A stretch of DNA of 14,643 bases from Nanobdellota archaeon (lineage in GTDB: Archaea; Nanobdellota; Nanobdellia; Woesearchaeales; GW2011-AR15): the NCBI GenBank assembly GCA_018815145.1, contig JAHIYL010000218.1, positions 1 to 14,643 of the forward strand. The letters are read 5' to 3'. The notes under the pieces were generated by a model. That model worked only from the letters and a program-made list of their open reading frames with translations, was not told the DNA's origin and ran no database searches. Of this stretch, positions 8,082-13,912 are shown piece by piece. The stretch's first letter is position 1; the number at the start of each line of letters is the position of its first letter. The translations under genes and the position numbers were made by a program.

Positions 8082-8234
8082 TCATAATTCAACCCAACTA
8101 ACCTCCTTATCCAGGATATAAGCCTTTATCTCTCCCCCGCAGACCTTCTTGACCAGTTCTCCAAGCTCCTGCAGAACCTCCTTTATATCATCCCTTCCGA
8201 CCGGAGGGAGGCCCTTAACCATGTATTTAATCAT
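8082..8234 (-). pseudogene. C-terminal remnant of a second B3/4-domain gene
   Basis: This 50-codon frame ends in TGA at 8082-8084 and matches the last 43 residues of the B3/4 protein encoded at 9353-10060. From GLPPVG onward 34 of 43 positions agree by hand alignment, including LQELGELVKKVCGGEIKAY. The rest of the B3/4 gene is absent; the frame begins with ATG at 8234-8232 overlapping the TAA of lipoprotein copy 2. It could still be translated by coupling, but it lacks the whole B3/4 domain proper. Position and orientation are those of the B3/4 gene in the neighbouring unit (remnant end to lipoprotein start 70 bases; intact gene end to lipoprotein start 64 bases), so it is the leftover of a tandem duplication. 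Confidence 0.88.
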
Positions 8235-9288
8235 TTAAAATACCATATCTAGGTGGGTATCGTTTATAATTATGAAATTGTGTTCCCCATGAGGCCATTT
8301 CATTAATCTTAATTTGCTGAAAATCAATTATTGTTTTTTCTGGACCAGCATACCAATAAGGAGGAGGTATATCTAAAATCTCCCAGTAAAAAGCTGCTGC
8401 TTCTGTATTTTCAAAAAACTCATTCCACCAATTCCTTTTGCTGTATTTTGCATTATCATTTTCTAGTTCCTCAGAATTCGCTATTGTGTCAAAAGACACT
8501 GCAACATTATAACCCTCTTCCCTTAAAGATTTAACAGTATCTAAAATACAGAGACTTGCATATAAACCCATCACATAAATATATTTACCATTATCACCTG
8601 GTTCAATTCCCAGATTTTCCAGTTCATACAATAAATTTGAATTTTCTACTGCATCAGGCCCATTTTTTACTATTGTTTTAGTATCTGGATTTGTATTTTC
8701 ATCAACCTTCTTTTGAACATCAAGTATAGTTGAACCATGCACTTCTGGAGGTATTAAATGTGTTCCAGGTGTTTTAAATTCTAATGTGAAAGCCATAGAA
8801 TCCTGGCTTTCAGTTCCAGTTTCATCTTCAATTTCAATAGTGGCAAACACATGGGTTTCAATTCTGGTTCCGTCTTCTTCAATCTTAACAGTGATACCAT
8901 CCTTGTTTTCAAATGTAGCAACAATTATCGGTATAGGTGGATCATGGTTATTTGCATAATCCAGTACTTCCAGAACAAAAGGCATCATTAATCCATATCT
9001 TTCCGCACCAATGTCCCACGCAAATATTTGTTGTATATCAATAATAAGTATTAAGCCAGGGACTATCTCACCTGATTTTTCAGGTCTTTTGTTTGTCCCT
9101 GTGTATACCTCTTTTCCATGAACTTCTAAGGTTAAGTCTTTGTAATACTGTAATTTTTCTTGATCATTTGGTTGATCAGTTGGTTCTTCTACTGGTGCTG
9201 CAGGTACTGCTGGTGCTGGTTGTGTTGCACATCCAACCATTACGATAAGAATAATTAAGAAAACACAAGGAAGAGTATTTGAATTCAT
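8227..9288 (-). CDS. Lipoprotein with isochorismatase-like cysteine hydrolase domain (copy 2)
   Basis: Paralogue of the 6755-8011 product; the two share MNS starts, signal peptide, catalytic domain and tail. The lipobox is MVGC (Cys20), followed by a Pro/Ala/Glu-rich tether to about residue 45. The hydrolase domain shows GLILIIDIQQ (Asp84), FVLEVLDYANNH, HGSTILDVQ, IVKNGPDA (Lys208), and YVMGLYASLCILDTVKSL (Cys247), then YNVAVSFDTIANSEE. The putative Asp-Lys-Cys triad is therefore kept. At 353 aa it lacks the roughly 110-residue cysteine-containing N-terminal domain of copy 1, but has a longer strand-rich insert at about 130-180 between the second strand and the GST motif. It follows the B3/4 gene by 64 bases in the same direction. 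No ribosome site precedes ATG 9288; a weak TATA-like stretch (TATTTTATGTAAT on the minus strand, about 9306-9318) may drive it. Substrate is unknown. Confidence 0.72.
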   Translation of the reverse strand: MNSNTLPCVFLIILIVMVGCATQPAPAVPAAPVEEPTDQPNDQEKLQYYKDLTLEVHGKEVYTGTNKRPEKSGEIVPGLILIIDIQQIFAWDIGAERYGLMMPFVLEVLDYANNHDPPIPIIVATFENKDGITVKIEEDGTRIETHVFATIEIEDETGTESQDSMAFTLEFKTPGTHLIPPEVHGSTILDVQKKVDENTNPDTKTIVKNGPDAVENSNLLYELENLGIEPGDNGKYIYVMGLYASLCILDTVKSLREEGYNVAVSFDTIANSEELENDNAKYSKRNWWNEFFENTEAAAFYWEILDIPPPYWYAGPEKTIIDFQQIKINEMASWGTQFHNYKRYPPRYGILND

Positions 9289-9352
9289 TGTATCGATAAA
9301 TTAATTATTACATAAAATACTTTCTATTCAACAAAATAGATTATAAAAAAAA

Positions 9353-10060
9353 TTATATCTCAACCTCACTCAGCTCCTTATCCAGCACATATGCTTTTAT
9401 CTCTCCACCACAAACCTTTTTCACTAATTCGCCCAGCTCCTGCAGCACTTTCATGATCTCTTCCTTTCCGACAGGAGGCAGACCCTCTGCAACAAGCATG
9501 ACATTCTTTGTCTCTTCTGTCATCTTGGTCTTGTCGCATTCCCTCCAGTTCCATCGTCGGCATGTGGCTTCCACGTCATCTCTGTATATGACCTCGCCAG
9601 GCTTTGGACTCCTTGTCTCACTTGAATTGAGCTCCATGAATTTCTCATCCCCTTTGGCAAGAGTGAGTTCAATATCACCTTCAATCCTGTCCATATCATC
9701 ACCTCCGATCGGAACCATATTCCTGATAGAGATGTAATTATATATATTGACAAGGTTGTTGATGTTTGGCATCTGTTTTCCACCAAGTATCATCCTATAT
9801 AGATTCTCAACAGATGATTTGTATTTTTTAGGTTTTGCACCAAAAGAAGAGTATGCCTCCCTCCAGGCCTTTATCTTAGGATTTTCTGACAAGTTTTCAG
9901 ATGAATTATTTTCTTTTATGAGGTCAGAAAGCTTATACAAGAGCTTCATCACTTCATAGCCTTCGTGCTTATCAGTGTTATCAATGTTTTTTGCAGCCAA
10001 TACCCCAATGACCAGATCCGGGTACTTGTCAAGAATCTCTTTGTTTATCTTGAATTTCAT
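9353..10060 (-). CDS. Solo B3/4 domain protein (PheT editing-domain-like)
   Basis: A free-standing homologue of the B3/4 domain of the phenylalanyl-tRNA synthetase beta chain, which in the synthetase hydrolyses misacylated Tyr-tRNA(Phe). Diagnostic blocks run in family order: AWREAYSSFGAKPKKYKSS (65-83), ENLYRMI, MPNINNLVNIYNYISI (97-112), VPIGGDDMDRIEGDIELTLA (116-135), GEVIYRDD (155-162), and CRRWNWRECDKTKMTEETKN (167-186). The C-terminal 40 residues, including GELVKKVCGGEIKAY, form an extra helix-strand extension that is also preserved in the decayed copy at 8082-8234. Length is 235 aa, normal for solo members. Start ATG 10060 has GAGGTGA 7 bases upstream, and that site overlaps the stop of the small gene before it. 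Whether solo proteins edit tRNA, proofread other aminoacyl species or do something else is not settled by sequence; the domain call is confident, the role is not. Confidence 0.88.
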   Translation of the reverse strand: MKFKINKEILDKYPDLVIGVLAAKNIDNTDKHEGYEVMKLLYKLSDLIKENNSSENLSENPKIKAWREAYSSFGAKPKKYKSSVENLYRMILGGKQMPNINNLVNIYNYISIRNMVPIGGDDMDRIEGDIELTLAKGDEKFMELNSSETRSPKPGEVIYRDDVEATCRRWNWRECDKTKMTEETKNVMLVAEGLPPVGKEEIMKVLQELGELVKKVCGGEIKAYVLDKELSEVEI

Positions 10061-10067
10061 TGCTTTT

Positions 10068-10074
10068 TCACCTC
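10068..10074 (-). promoter_or_regulatory. Shine-Dalgarno site of the B3/4 gene
   Basis: GAGGTGA on the minus strand, 7 bases before ATG 10060. It overlaps the TGA of the 37-residue gene (10073-10075), so the two are probably translationally coupled. Confidence 0.75.
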
Positions 10075-10186
10075 ATTCATCCTTATTTATTTTAACACTC
10101 TTTTCTATTATATAATAGTTATTGTTGTCAATTTTCTTTGCTTCCAGCATACCTTTCAAAGATTTTTTTTCATAATTCTGTTTCAT
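10073..10186 (-). CDS. Small 37-residue Lys/Asn-rich protein, unknown
   Basis: A short gene, MKQNYEKKSL at its start and EKSVKINKDE at its end, 37 aa. It has a strong ribosome site (GAGGTGA at 10193-10199, 6 bases before ATG 10186), and its stop is built into the ribosome site of the B3/4 gene downstream. That arrangement is hard to explain unless it is translated. The composition is basic and polar (9 Lys, 5 Asn, three Tyr), without a membrane segment, signal peptide or cysteine. It is the first gene of the minus-strand B3/4 transcript, with a TATA-like box at 10243-10251. No family recognised. It could be a small partner of the B3/4 protein, a leader that couples translation, or a short remnant of a longer gene. 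Confidence 0.6.
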   Translation of the reverse strand: MKQNYEKKSLKGMLEAKKIDNNNYYIIEKSVKINKDE

Positions 10187-10192
10187 CAGTAA

Positions 10193-10199
10193 TCACCTC
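10193..10199 (-). promoter_or_regulatory. Shine-Dalgarno site of the 37-residue gene
   Basis: GAGGTGA on the minus strand, 6 bases before ATG 10186. It is the main evidence that this short frame is a real gene. Confidence 0.7.
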
Positions 10200-10242
10200 A
10201 GGCATGTTAATTTTTTACTTACTTATTAGTAACAAGCATATT

Positions 10243-10251
10243 ATATTTAAA
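10243..10251 (-). promoter_or_regulatory. TATA-like box of the B3/4 transcript
   Basis: TTTAAATAT on the minus strand. Transcription would start about 25 bases downstream, near 10221, giving a roughly 35-base leader before the 37-residue gene. The leader region contains TTACTAATAAGTAAGTAA, an AT-rich partly repeated stretch that could be an operator, though this is only a guess. Confidence 0.5.
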
Positions 10252-10287
10252 CATTTTGTCTAAAAAATAACAAAATATTTATATTCT

Positions 10288-10301
10288 GTTGTAATTATAA
10301 C
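10288..10301. promoter_or_regulatory. Near-palindrome in the ACT-regulator promoter, candidate operator
   Basis: GTTGTAATTATAAC is a 14-base palindrome except for one symmetric base pair (G/T wobble positions 4 and 11). It lies 17 bases before ATG 10318. Two TATA-like stretches are possible: ATATTTATAT at 10275-10284, or the AATTATAA inside the palindrome itself, which would make the transcript leaderless. In either case a protein bound here would interfere with transcription, so autoregulation by the ACT protein is conceivable. AT-rich palindromes also arise by chance. Confidence 0.35.
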
Positions 10302-10317
10302 ATATTTAGATACAAAA

Positions 10318-11007
10318 ATGAAAGACAACCCTCAGACAGCAGACCTGGTAAAGGACGAGATTGAAAAAGATATATTTATCCTGGACCTGTTATATGACGG
10401 GCTCATCAATGTTTCTGCATTGGCAAGAAAAATGCTTCCAAGGATCAGGACAAGGAATAAAAAAGCGACTGTTGAATCCATATCTATCACAATCAAGAGA
10501 TATATCAGTTCTAGAAAAGGTCTTGATCTTTCAAAGACCCTAAAAAAGATTATTTCTAATTCACAGATTGTGATGAAAGATAATATATCCCATCTTACTT
10601 TTTCAAGGAGTGAAGAGATTGTCTCGCGCCTGAACAAGATTTCTCAAAAGATAAAATGGGACAAGGATGAAGTGTTTCTCATTAATCAGGGACCAGGTGA
10701 GATCACTGCAATCATCGATGAATATAATTTCAATTATTTTTTTGATATAGAAAAAAAAGTGACTGAAAAAAGAGATTCTTTGGTCCTAATCAGCATCAAA
10801 GAGACTCCTTATATGGACATGGAAAAAGGAATTGACACCCCGGGACTCTATGCATATTTCATAAACAGGATCGCCAGGAAAGGCATCAATATAATTGAGG
10901 TGATATCAACAAGCTCTCAGGTCTCTTTCCTGATTGATGAAACTGATTTTACCCGGGCATATAACACGATCAATGAGAGCATCAGGTATTGCAGGGAGAG
11001 TGTTTGA
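10318..11007 (+). CDS. ACT-domain protein with N-terminal helical (HTH-like) region, possible regulator
   Basis: Residues 10-65 are helical, with LYDGLINVSALARKMLPRI (25-43) reading like a winged-helix or helix-turn-helix segment, followed by ESISITIKRYISSRKGLDLS. Residues 170-225 are a clear ACT domain of the aspartokinase kind: DTPGLYAYFINRIARKGINI (173-192), EVISTSSQVSFLIDETDF (194-211), then AYNTINESI. Residues 83-165 look like a degenerate first ACT unit ending in VLISIKETP. ACT domains bind small ligands, often amino acids, so an amino-acid-sensing transcription regulator is the likeliest role; the DNA-binding part is inferred. It is divergent from the minus-strand B3/4 operon, sharing the roughly 110-base AT-rich intergenic region, so it could regulate that operon. 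229 aa; start chosen because it is the first ATG after the promoter. Confidence 0.75.
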   Translation: MKDNPQTADLVKDEIEKDIFILDLLYDGLINVSALARKMLPRIRTRNKKATVESISITIKRYISSRKGLDLSKTLKKIISNSQIVMKDNISHLTFSRSEEIVSRLNKISQKIKWDKDEVFLINQGPGEITAIIDEYNFNYFFDIEKKVTEKRDSLVLISIKETPYMDMEKGIDTPGLYAYFINRIARKGINIIEVISTSSQVSFLIDETDFTRAYNTINESIRYCRESV

Positions 11008-11040
11008 GAAAGAATCACTCAAAATGTTTGAAAATTTTTT
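10998..11040 (+). terminator. Hairpin plus T-run after the ACT gene
   Basis: GAGTG (10998-11002) pairs with CACTC (11016-11020), and alternatively TTTGAG (11003-11008) with CTCAAA (11018-11023). A T6 run follows at 11035-11040. The element covers the ends of two convergent genes whose stops are only 7 bases apart. Confidence 0.4.
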
Positions 11041-11372
11041 CCGGACTCGCTTCGTATTTTGCAGTAGTCAATAATTCTGTATCCCAAAAATCACGAACAC
11101 TGAAACCATCTTTAGTCTTCACAACAGCCCAATGATAGTATTCCTTATCCCCACCAGATGGTTGATGCTCATTCAGGGCTACAGCTCTCAAGGGATTAAA
11201 TTCTATACAATCAATATATTCGATGAATTTATTTCTGTCAGGTATATGTATATTGGTTCGACTACTGTTTGCCGAAAATAGTCCATTATAAGCGCCTACT
11301 ACTTCAACTCCTTTTTGTTCAATGCGCTCATCAACAAGCCACTCATTAATTGCTCTTGATAAAAGTAATCAT
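11015..11372 (-). CDS. Unrecognised protein; start codon missing or frameshifted
   Basis: Minus-strand bases 11368-11015 form one open frame of 117 codons plus stop with strongly protein-like content: RAINEWLVDERIEQKGVEVV, GAYNGLFSANSSRTNIHIP, then FIEYIDCIEFNPLRAVALNE, YYHWAVVKTKDGFSVRDFWD and a KIFKHFE end. It has no ATG, and no GTG or TTG near its beginning; the frame is closed by TGA at 11371-11369. An ATG at 11372 lies in another frame and reads MITFIKSN then stop; deleting one T from the run in ACTTTT would join it as MITLSRAINEW. So this is either a gene with a one-base error, a real frameshift pseudogene, or a C-terminal fragment left by a deletion. It lies 24 bases downstream of the EamA gene in the same direction. 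No family recognised; no membrane segment. Confidence 0.55.
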
Positions 11373-11395
11373 AAAAATTCAAAAAAAGCTTCTCT

Positions 11396-11833
11396 TCAAA
11401 ATATCGCAATCATTATCGCACCGGCAGTGATCAATGCAGCACCGATCCCTTTTGCCCATGTGATTTTCTCACCTAGTATCAAGAAAGCTAGAATGATTGC
11501 AAATACAACACTTAGTCTGTCGATAGGAACGACCTTGGAGACATCTGTCATCTTGATAGCGACAAAATAGAACAGCCACGAGAGTGCACCCATTATGCCT
11601 GAGAGGACAATGTACAGCATCGCCTTCTGATTTGCAAGGATCTCCGAGACATTGCTCAATTTTCCTGACACTATCACAACTCCAACTAAGAATATTGTCA
11701 TGATGACTGCCCTTATTGCTGTGGCAGTGTTTGAATCAATGCCTTCAAGTCCTATCTTTCCAAATATTCCAACAAGTGCTGCAGTTGCTGCCGATAGAAG
11801 AGCAAAGATGATCCATGAGTAGTTCATGTACAT
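11396..11833 (-). CDS. Single-domain EamA-type membrane transporter
   Basis: A small drug/metabolite-superfamily permease of 145 aa with one EamA unit instead of the usual two, so it would have to work as a dimer. Five hydrophobic helices are visible at about 5-25, 37-57, 71-93, 103-120 and 126-145. The family signature is DVSKVVPIDRLSVVFAIILA followed by LILGEKITWAKGIGAALI (97-135). Two ATGs compete: 11833 and 11827. A TATA-like box at 11851-11858 is about 27 bases from the second, which matches the leaderless spacing seen elsewhere in this window, so translation may start at 11827 (143 aa, MNYSWIIFAL). Substrate is unknown. It appears complete, with no sign of a lost second half. Confidence 0.87.
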   Translation of the reverse strand: MYMNYSWIIFALLSAATAALVGIFGKIGLEGIDSNTATAIRAVIMTIFLVGVVIVSGKLSNVSEILANQKAMLYIVLSGIMGALSWLFYFVAIKMTDVSKVVPIDRLSVVFAIILAFLILGEKITWAKGIGAALITAGAIMIAIF

Positions 11834-11850
11834 AAGAAAGAGGAACAGGG

Positions 11851-11858
11851 TTTATAAA
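11851..11858 (-). promoter_or_regulatory. TATA-like box of the EamA gene
   Basis: TTTATAAA, centred about 27 bases before the ATG at 11827 and 21 before the ATG at 11833. It favours a leaderless start at 11827. Confidence 0.5.
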
Positions 11859-11896
11859 ATTTTATTTTTTTGTGTATTCTAAGCACTGGATGAATT

Positions 11897-12280
11897 TTAT
11901 AGTTTTTCCTCTGCTTCCTGTTTTTCAGTATCTTTCTTTTTCTCGGGCTCAAGGATATCCATTGCTTCTCCTAAACTCTCGGATGCGGATTCACATGCCC
12001 TGATAGCTGGTTCAAGAGGGAGAGCCTGATTTATGATGAATGCTTCCTGTATTTCCTGGATAGGATGAAATCCATTGTAGAGATGCAGCTCCAAATCAGA
12101 ATCTGTCTCTGATTCCATATACAATGCGCGCCCTTTGTTGACAATATCAGCCAAAATATTTGTTATGTCAATATTTTCATAAAAATTTTTTTTGTCTGAA
12201 AAATATTTAAGGAGTGCCTTTAAAAGAGAAATTTGGTTTGTCAAATACTTAATCTCTTTTATCTTTGTTTTTTTTTGCAT
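11897..12280 (-). CDS. Small helical acidic-tailed protein, unknown
   Basis: A 127 aa protein with no family I recognise. The first 50 residues are basic and helical (KIKEIKYLTNQISLLKALLK), the middle carries an ESETDSDLELHLYNG segment and EIQEAFIINQALPLEPAIRA, and the end is a charged run of Glu and Lys (LEPEKKKDTEKQEAEEKL). There is one cysteine, no signal peptide and no membrane helix, so it is likely cytoplasmic. It lies 63 bases upstream of the EamA gene in the same direction, but EamA seems to have its own promoter. A TATA-like AATTTAATATT at about 12306-12316 precedes the ATG by about 30 bases. Codon and base composition resemble the neighbours. It may be a lineage-restricted protein. 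Confidence 0.7.
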   Translation of the reverse strand: MQKKTKIKEIKYLTNQISLLKALLKYFSDKKNFYENIDITNILADIVNKGRALYMESETDSDLELHLYNGFHPIQEIQEAFIINQALPLEPAIRACESASESLGEAMDILEPEKKKDTEKQEAEEKL

Positions 12281-12305
12281 GCTGAATTATTGTAAATACA
12301 GCTAG

Positions 12306-12316
12306 AATATTAAATT
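12306..12316 (-). promoter_or_regulatory. TATA-like box for the 127-residue gene
   Basis: AATTTAATATT on the minus strand, centred about 31 bases before ATG 12280 with no ribosome site between. Confidence 0.4.
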
Positions 12317-12374
12317 TACTAAATTAAATGATTCTGCAAAAGAGTATTTTGAAGTCAATAATATTTTCAAAAGA

Positions 12375-12382
12375 ATTAAATA
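12375..12382 (+). promoter_or_regulatory. TATA-like box of the Cys-rich lipoprotein gene
   Basis: ATTAAATA, centred about 27 bases before ATG 12406, consistent with a leaderless transcript. The 125-base divergent gap between 12281 and 12405 holds this box and the opposing one at 12306-12316. Confidence 0.5.
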
Positions 12383-12405
12383 TCAGAATATAATATGCAA
12401 TAGCC

Positions 12406-13896
12406 ATGAATAGAGACTTTGTCCTTGCACTGATATTTCTGATTTTCCTTTTTGGGTGCGGTCAAGTGTATGAGTGCGGGGAAGGCTATACATGCGAGAT
12501 GCCTTTAAGAGAGCAAGCGATATGCAGCCCTAAAAATTTTTGGGATGACCCATATGATTTCTATTATGCTCCTTTTTTTGTTGAAAACGAACTGAAAGAG
12601 GATGGCACCAAGGCCCTCTGTGATGACTATATGTGGAGTGCTCAGGACAAATACTGCCAGAGATGCATTGAACCAAAAGATTGCAGTGAGAACTTCTATT
12701 GTATCAAGGACATGGATGCTGCATATGATTCAATAGGAAAGGATTTCTGCACAAACCTATGTGATGAGTATCTTTTCCGTTTTCTAATTACAGGAAAATA
12801 CCCTGCATATGCTGAAGAATATTTTCAGGAATACCTCATAGATAATTATGTCCCTTGCCAAGATATTGATCTGTCAGAATGCAATGATAATTTTTTCTGC
12901 ACTATTATGCCTGGTTTGACCGGCGAAACAGAGGGATTCGTATGCAAAAATAAAGCTGCTTTCAAGTGCGAGATGGATAAATACGAAACTGGTGGACCAT
13001 GCGATGATGAATTTGGTACGTGCACCAAATGCAATTTCCAGATTGTCGGCCCAAAGCCGCCTGTAACACCAACACCGACCCCCACACCAACAGCAACTCC
13101 TACTCCAATTCCTTCACCTACTTTAGACCCGGTGTGCAGCAAAAATCCAGGAGCTGAATGTGTGATAGGAAATGATTGCTGTAAAGACGGGAGATTAAAA
13201 CCATATCTCGGTGCATTAGGCTGCGCTGAAGACCAATACTGCTGCATACCTGATAATTGCTTTGAATGTGATGACACACAAGGATTCTGGTATGCAGAAG
13301 AAGAAGAATTCCAAATAGAGTGCAATGGACTATATGTCATAGAACCCCGTGATTCATCTGGCACACCAAAAGTATTTGAGATTGATGATACCAGGAAGAT
13401 GTGCGCAAAATGTATTGATACATTTGGCTGCAATGCAGATAATGGAGAATTCTATCTTGATGGTGATGAATCTGAGATATCCGATTATTGCAGCCTGATC
13501 TCAGATAAGCTACGGGATTATATCAGGACAGTCAACACGATTCCATCTCCATTCTACAGAGAATACCTATACGAGAAGGAAGAGTTCTATGATAAATATA
13601 AGGACACATACAAGGCCTGTAATGAGATGGATGGAAAAAAAGAGGACTGCAGCAGCCGAATATATTGTAACTACATCGGTGATATTGGTCTTTGCAGGAA
13701 TGCTCCACTTATTTGTGGATATTCTTTATTTTCCAGATATGATGATATGGAACAGGAAGGATGCCATAAATGCAGATTCCAATGCGGGTTTACTCACTTA
13801 TCTGGTGTTTATCCTGACCCTGGTCTCTTTCCAGAAGAAACTCCCACACCTGTCCAGAAAGCAACATTTGAAAAACATTCCATAGTATGGTCTTAA
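12406..13896 (+). CDS. Cysteine-rich lipoprotein with duplicated domain and Thr-Pro linker
   Basis: A 496 aa predicted surface lipoprotein. The signal helix (5-16) ends in the lipobox LFGC (Cys18). About forty cysteines suggest a disulfide-stabilised extracellular protein. The domain at about 80-212 (KYCQRCIEPKDC, DFCTNLCDEYLF, then SECNDNFFCTIMPG, GETEGFVCKN, ending GTCTKC) is repeated at about 330-460 (KMCAKCIDTFGC, DYCSLISDKL, then DCSSRIYCNYIGDIGLCRN, ending GCHKC). A spacer lies between: the linker VTPTPTPTPTATPTPIPSPT (220-239) and then a small module with cysteines at 244, 252, 258-259, 273 and 279-280, a knottin-like C-C-CC-C-CC order. A second short TPTP segment sits near the C-terminus (479-482). 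No enzyme motif is visible; a binding or adhesion role is a guess. It stands alone, convergent with the coiled-coil gene. Confidence 0.82.
   Translation: MNRDFVLALIFLIFLFGCGQVYECGEGYTCEMPLREQAICSPKNFWDDPYDFYYAPFFVENELKEDGTKALCDDYMWSAQDKYCQRCIEPKDCSENFYCIKDMDAAYDSIGKDFCTNLCDEYLFRFLITGKYPAYAEEYFQEYLIDNYVPCQDIDLSECNDNFFCTIMPGLTGETEGFVCKNKAAFKCEMDKYETGGPCDDEFGTCTKCNFQIVGPKPPVTPTPTPTPTATPTPIPSPTLDPVCSKNPGAECVIGNDCCKDGRLKPYLGALGCAEDQYCCIPDNCFECDDTQGFWYAEEEEFQIECNGLYVIEPRDSSGTPKVFEIDDTRKMCAKCIDTFGCNADNGEFYLDGDESEISDYCSLISDKLRDYIRTVNTIPSPFYREYLYEKEEFYDKYKDTYKACNEMDGKKEDCSSRIYCNYIGDIGLCRNAPLICGYSLFSRYDDMEQEGCHKCRFQCGFTHLSGVYPDPGLFPEETPTPVQKATFEKHSIVWS
13069..13128 (+). repeat. Thr-Pro-encoding short tandem repeat
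   Basis: Repeated ACNCCN units code for the Thr-Pro linker of the lipoprotein. Such runs can expand or contract in length. Confidence 0.7.
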
Positions 13897-13912
13897 GCAG
13901 TATTGTTAATCA

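Noticed and set aside
6859..8534. Two similar plus-strand frames (6859-7062 and 8331-8534) that look like conserved small proteins
   Set aside because: Both are antisense to the same conserved region of the paralogous lipoproteins; their likeness only reflects that duplication.
9453..9786. Several frames of 60-95 residues overlapping the B3/4 gene on both strands
   Set aside because: The B3/4 frame matches its family over the whole length; the others are shadows with unlikely composition.
10170..10205. 11-codon frame starting at ATG 10205 as a gene
   Set aside because: It has no ribosome site of its own, is very short, and the 37-residue frame fits the GAGGTGA spacing better. Mentioned only as a possible competing leader.
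13069..13128. Short repeats that might be read as a CRISPR or satellite array
   Set aside because: Units are 3-6 bases, in frame, and encode Thr-Pro; there are no spacers.
12846..13433. 195-residue minus-strand frame with a Gly-Val repeat
   Set aside because: It is the antisense of the lipoprotein's Thr-Pro linker region; the plus-strand product has a signal peptide, lipobox and repeated domain.
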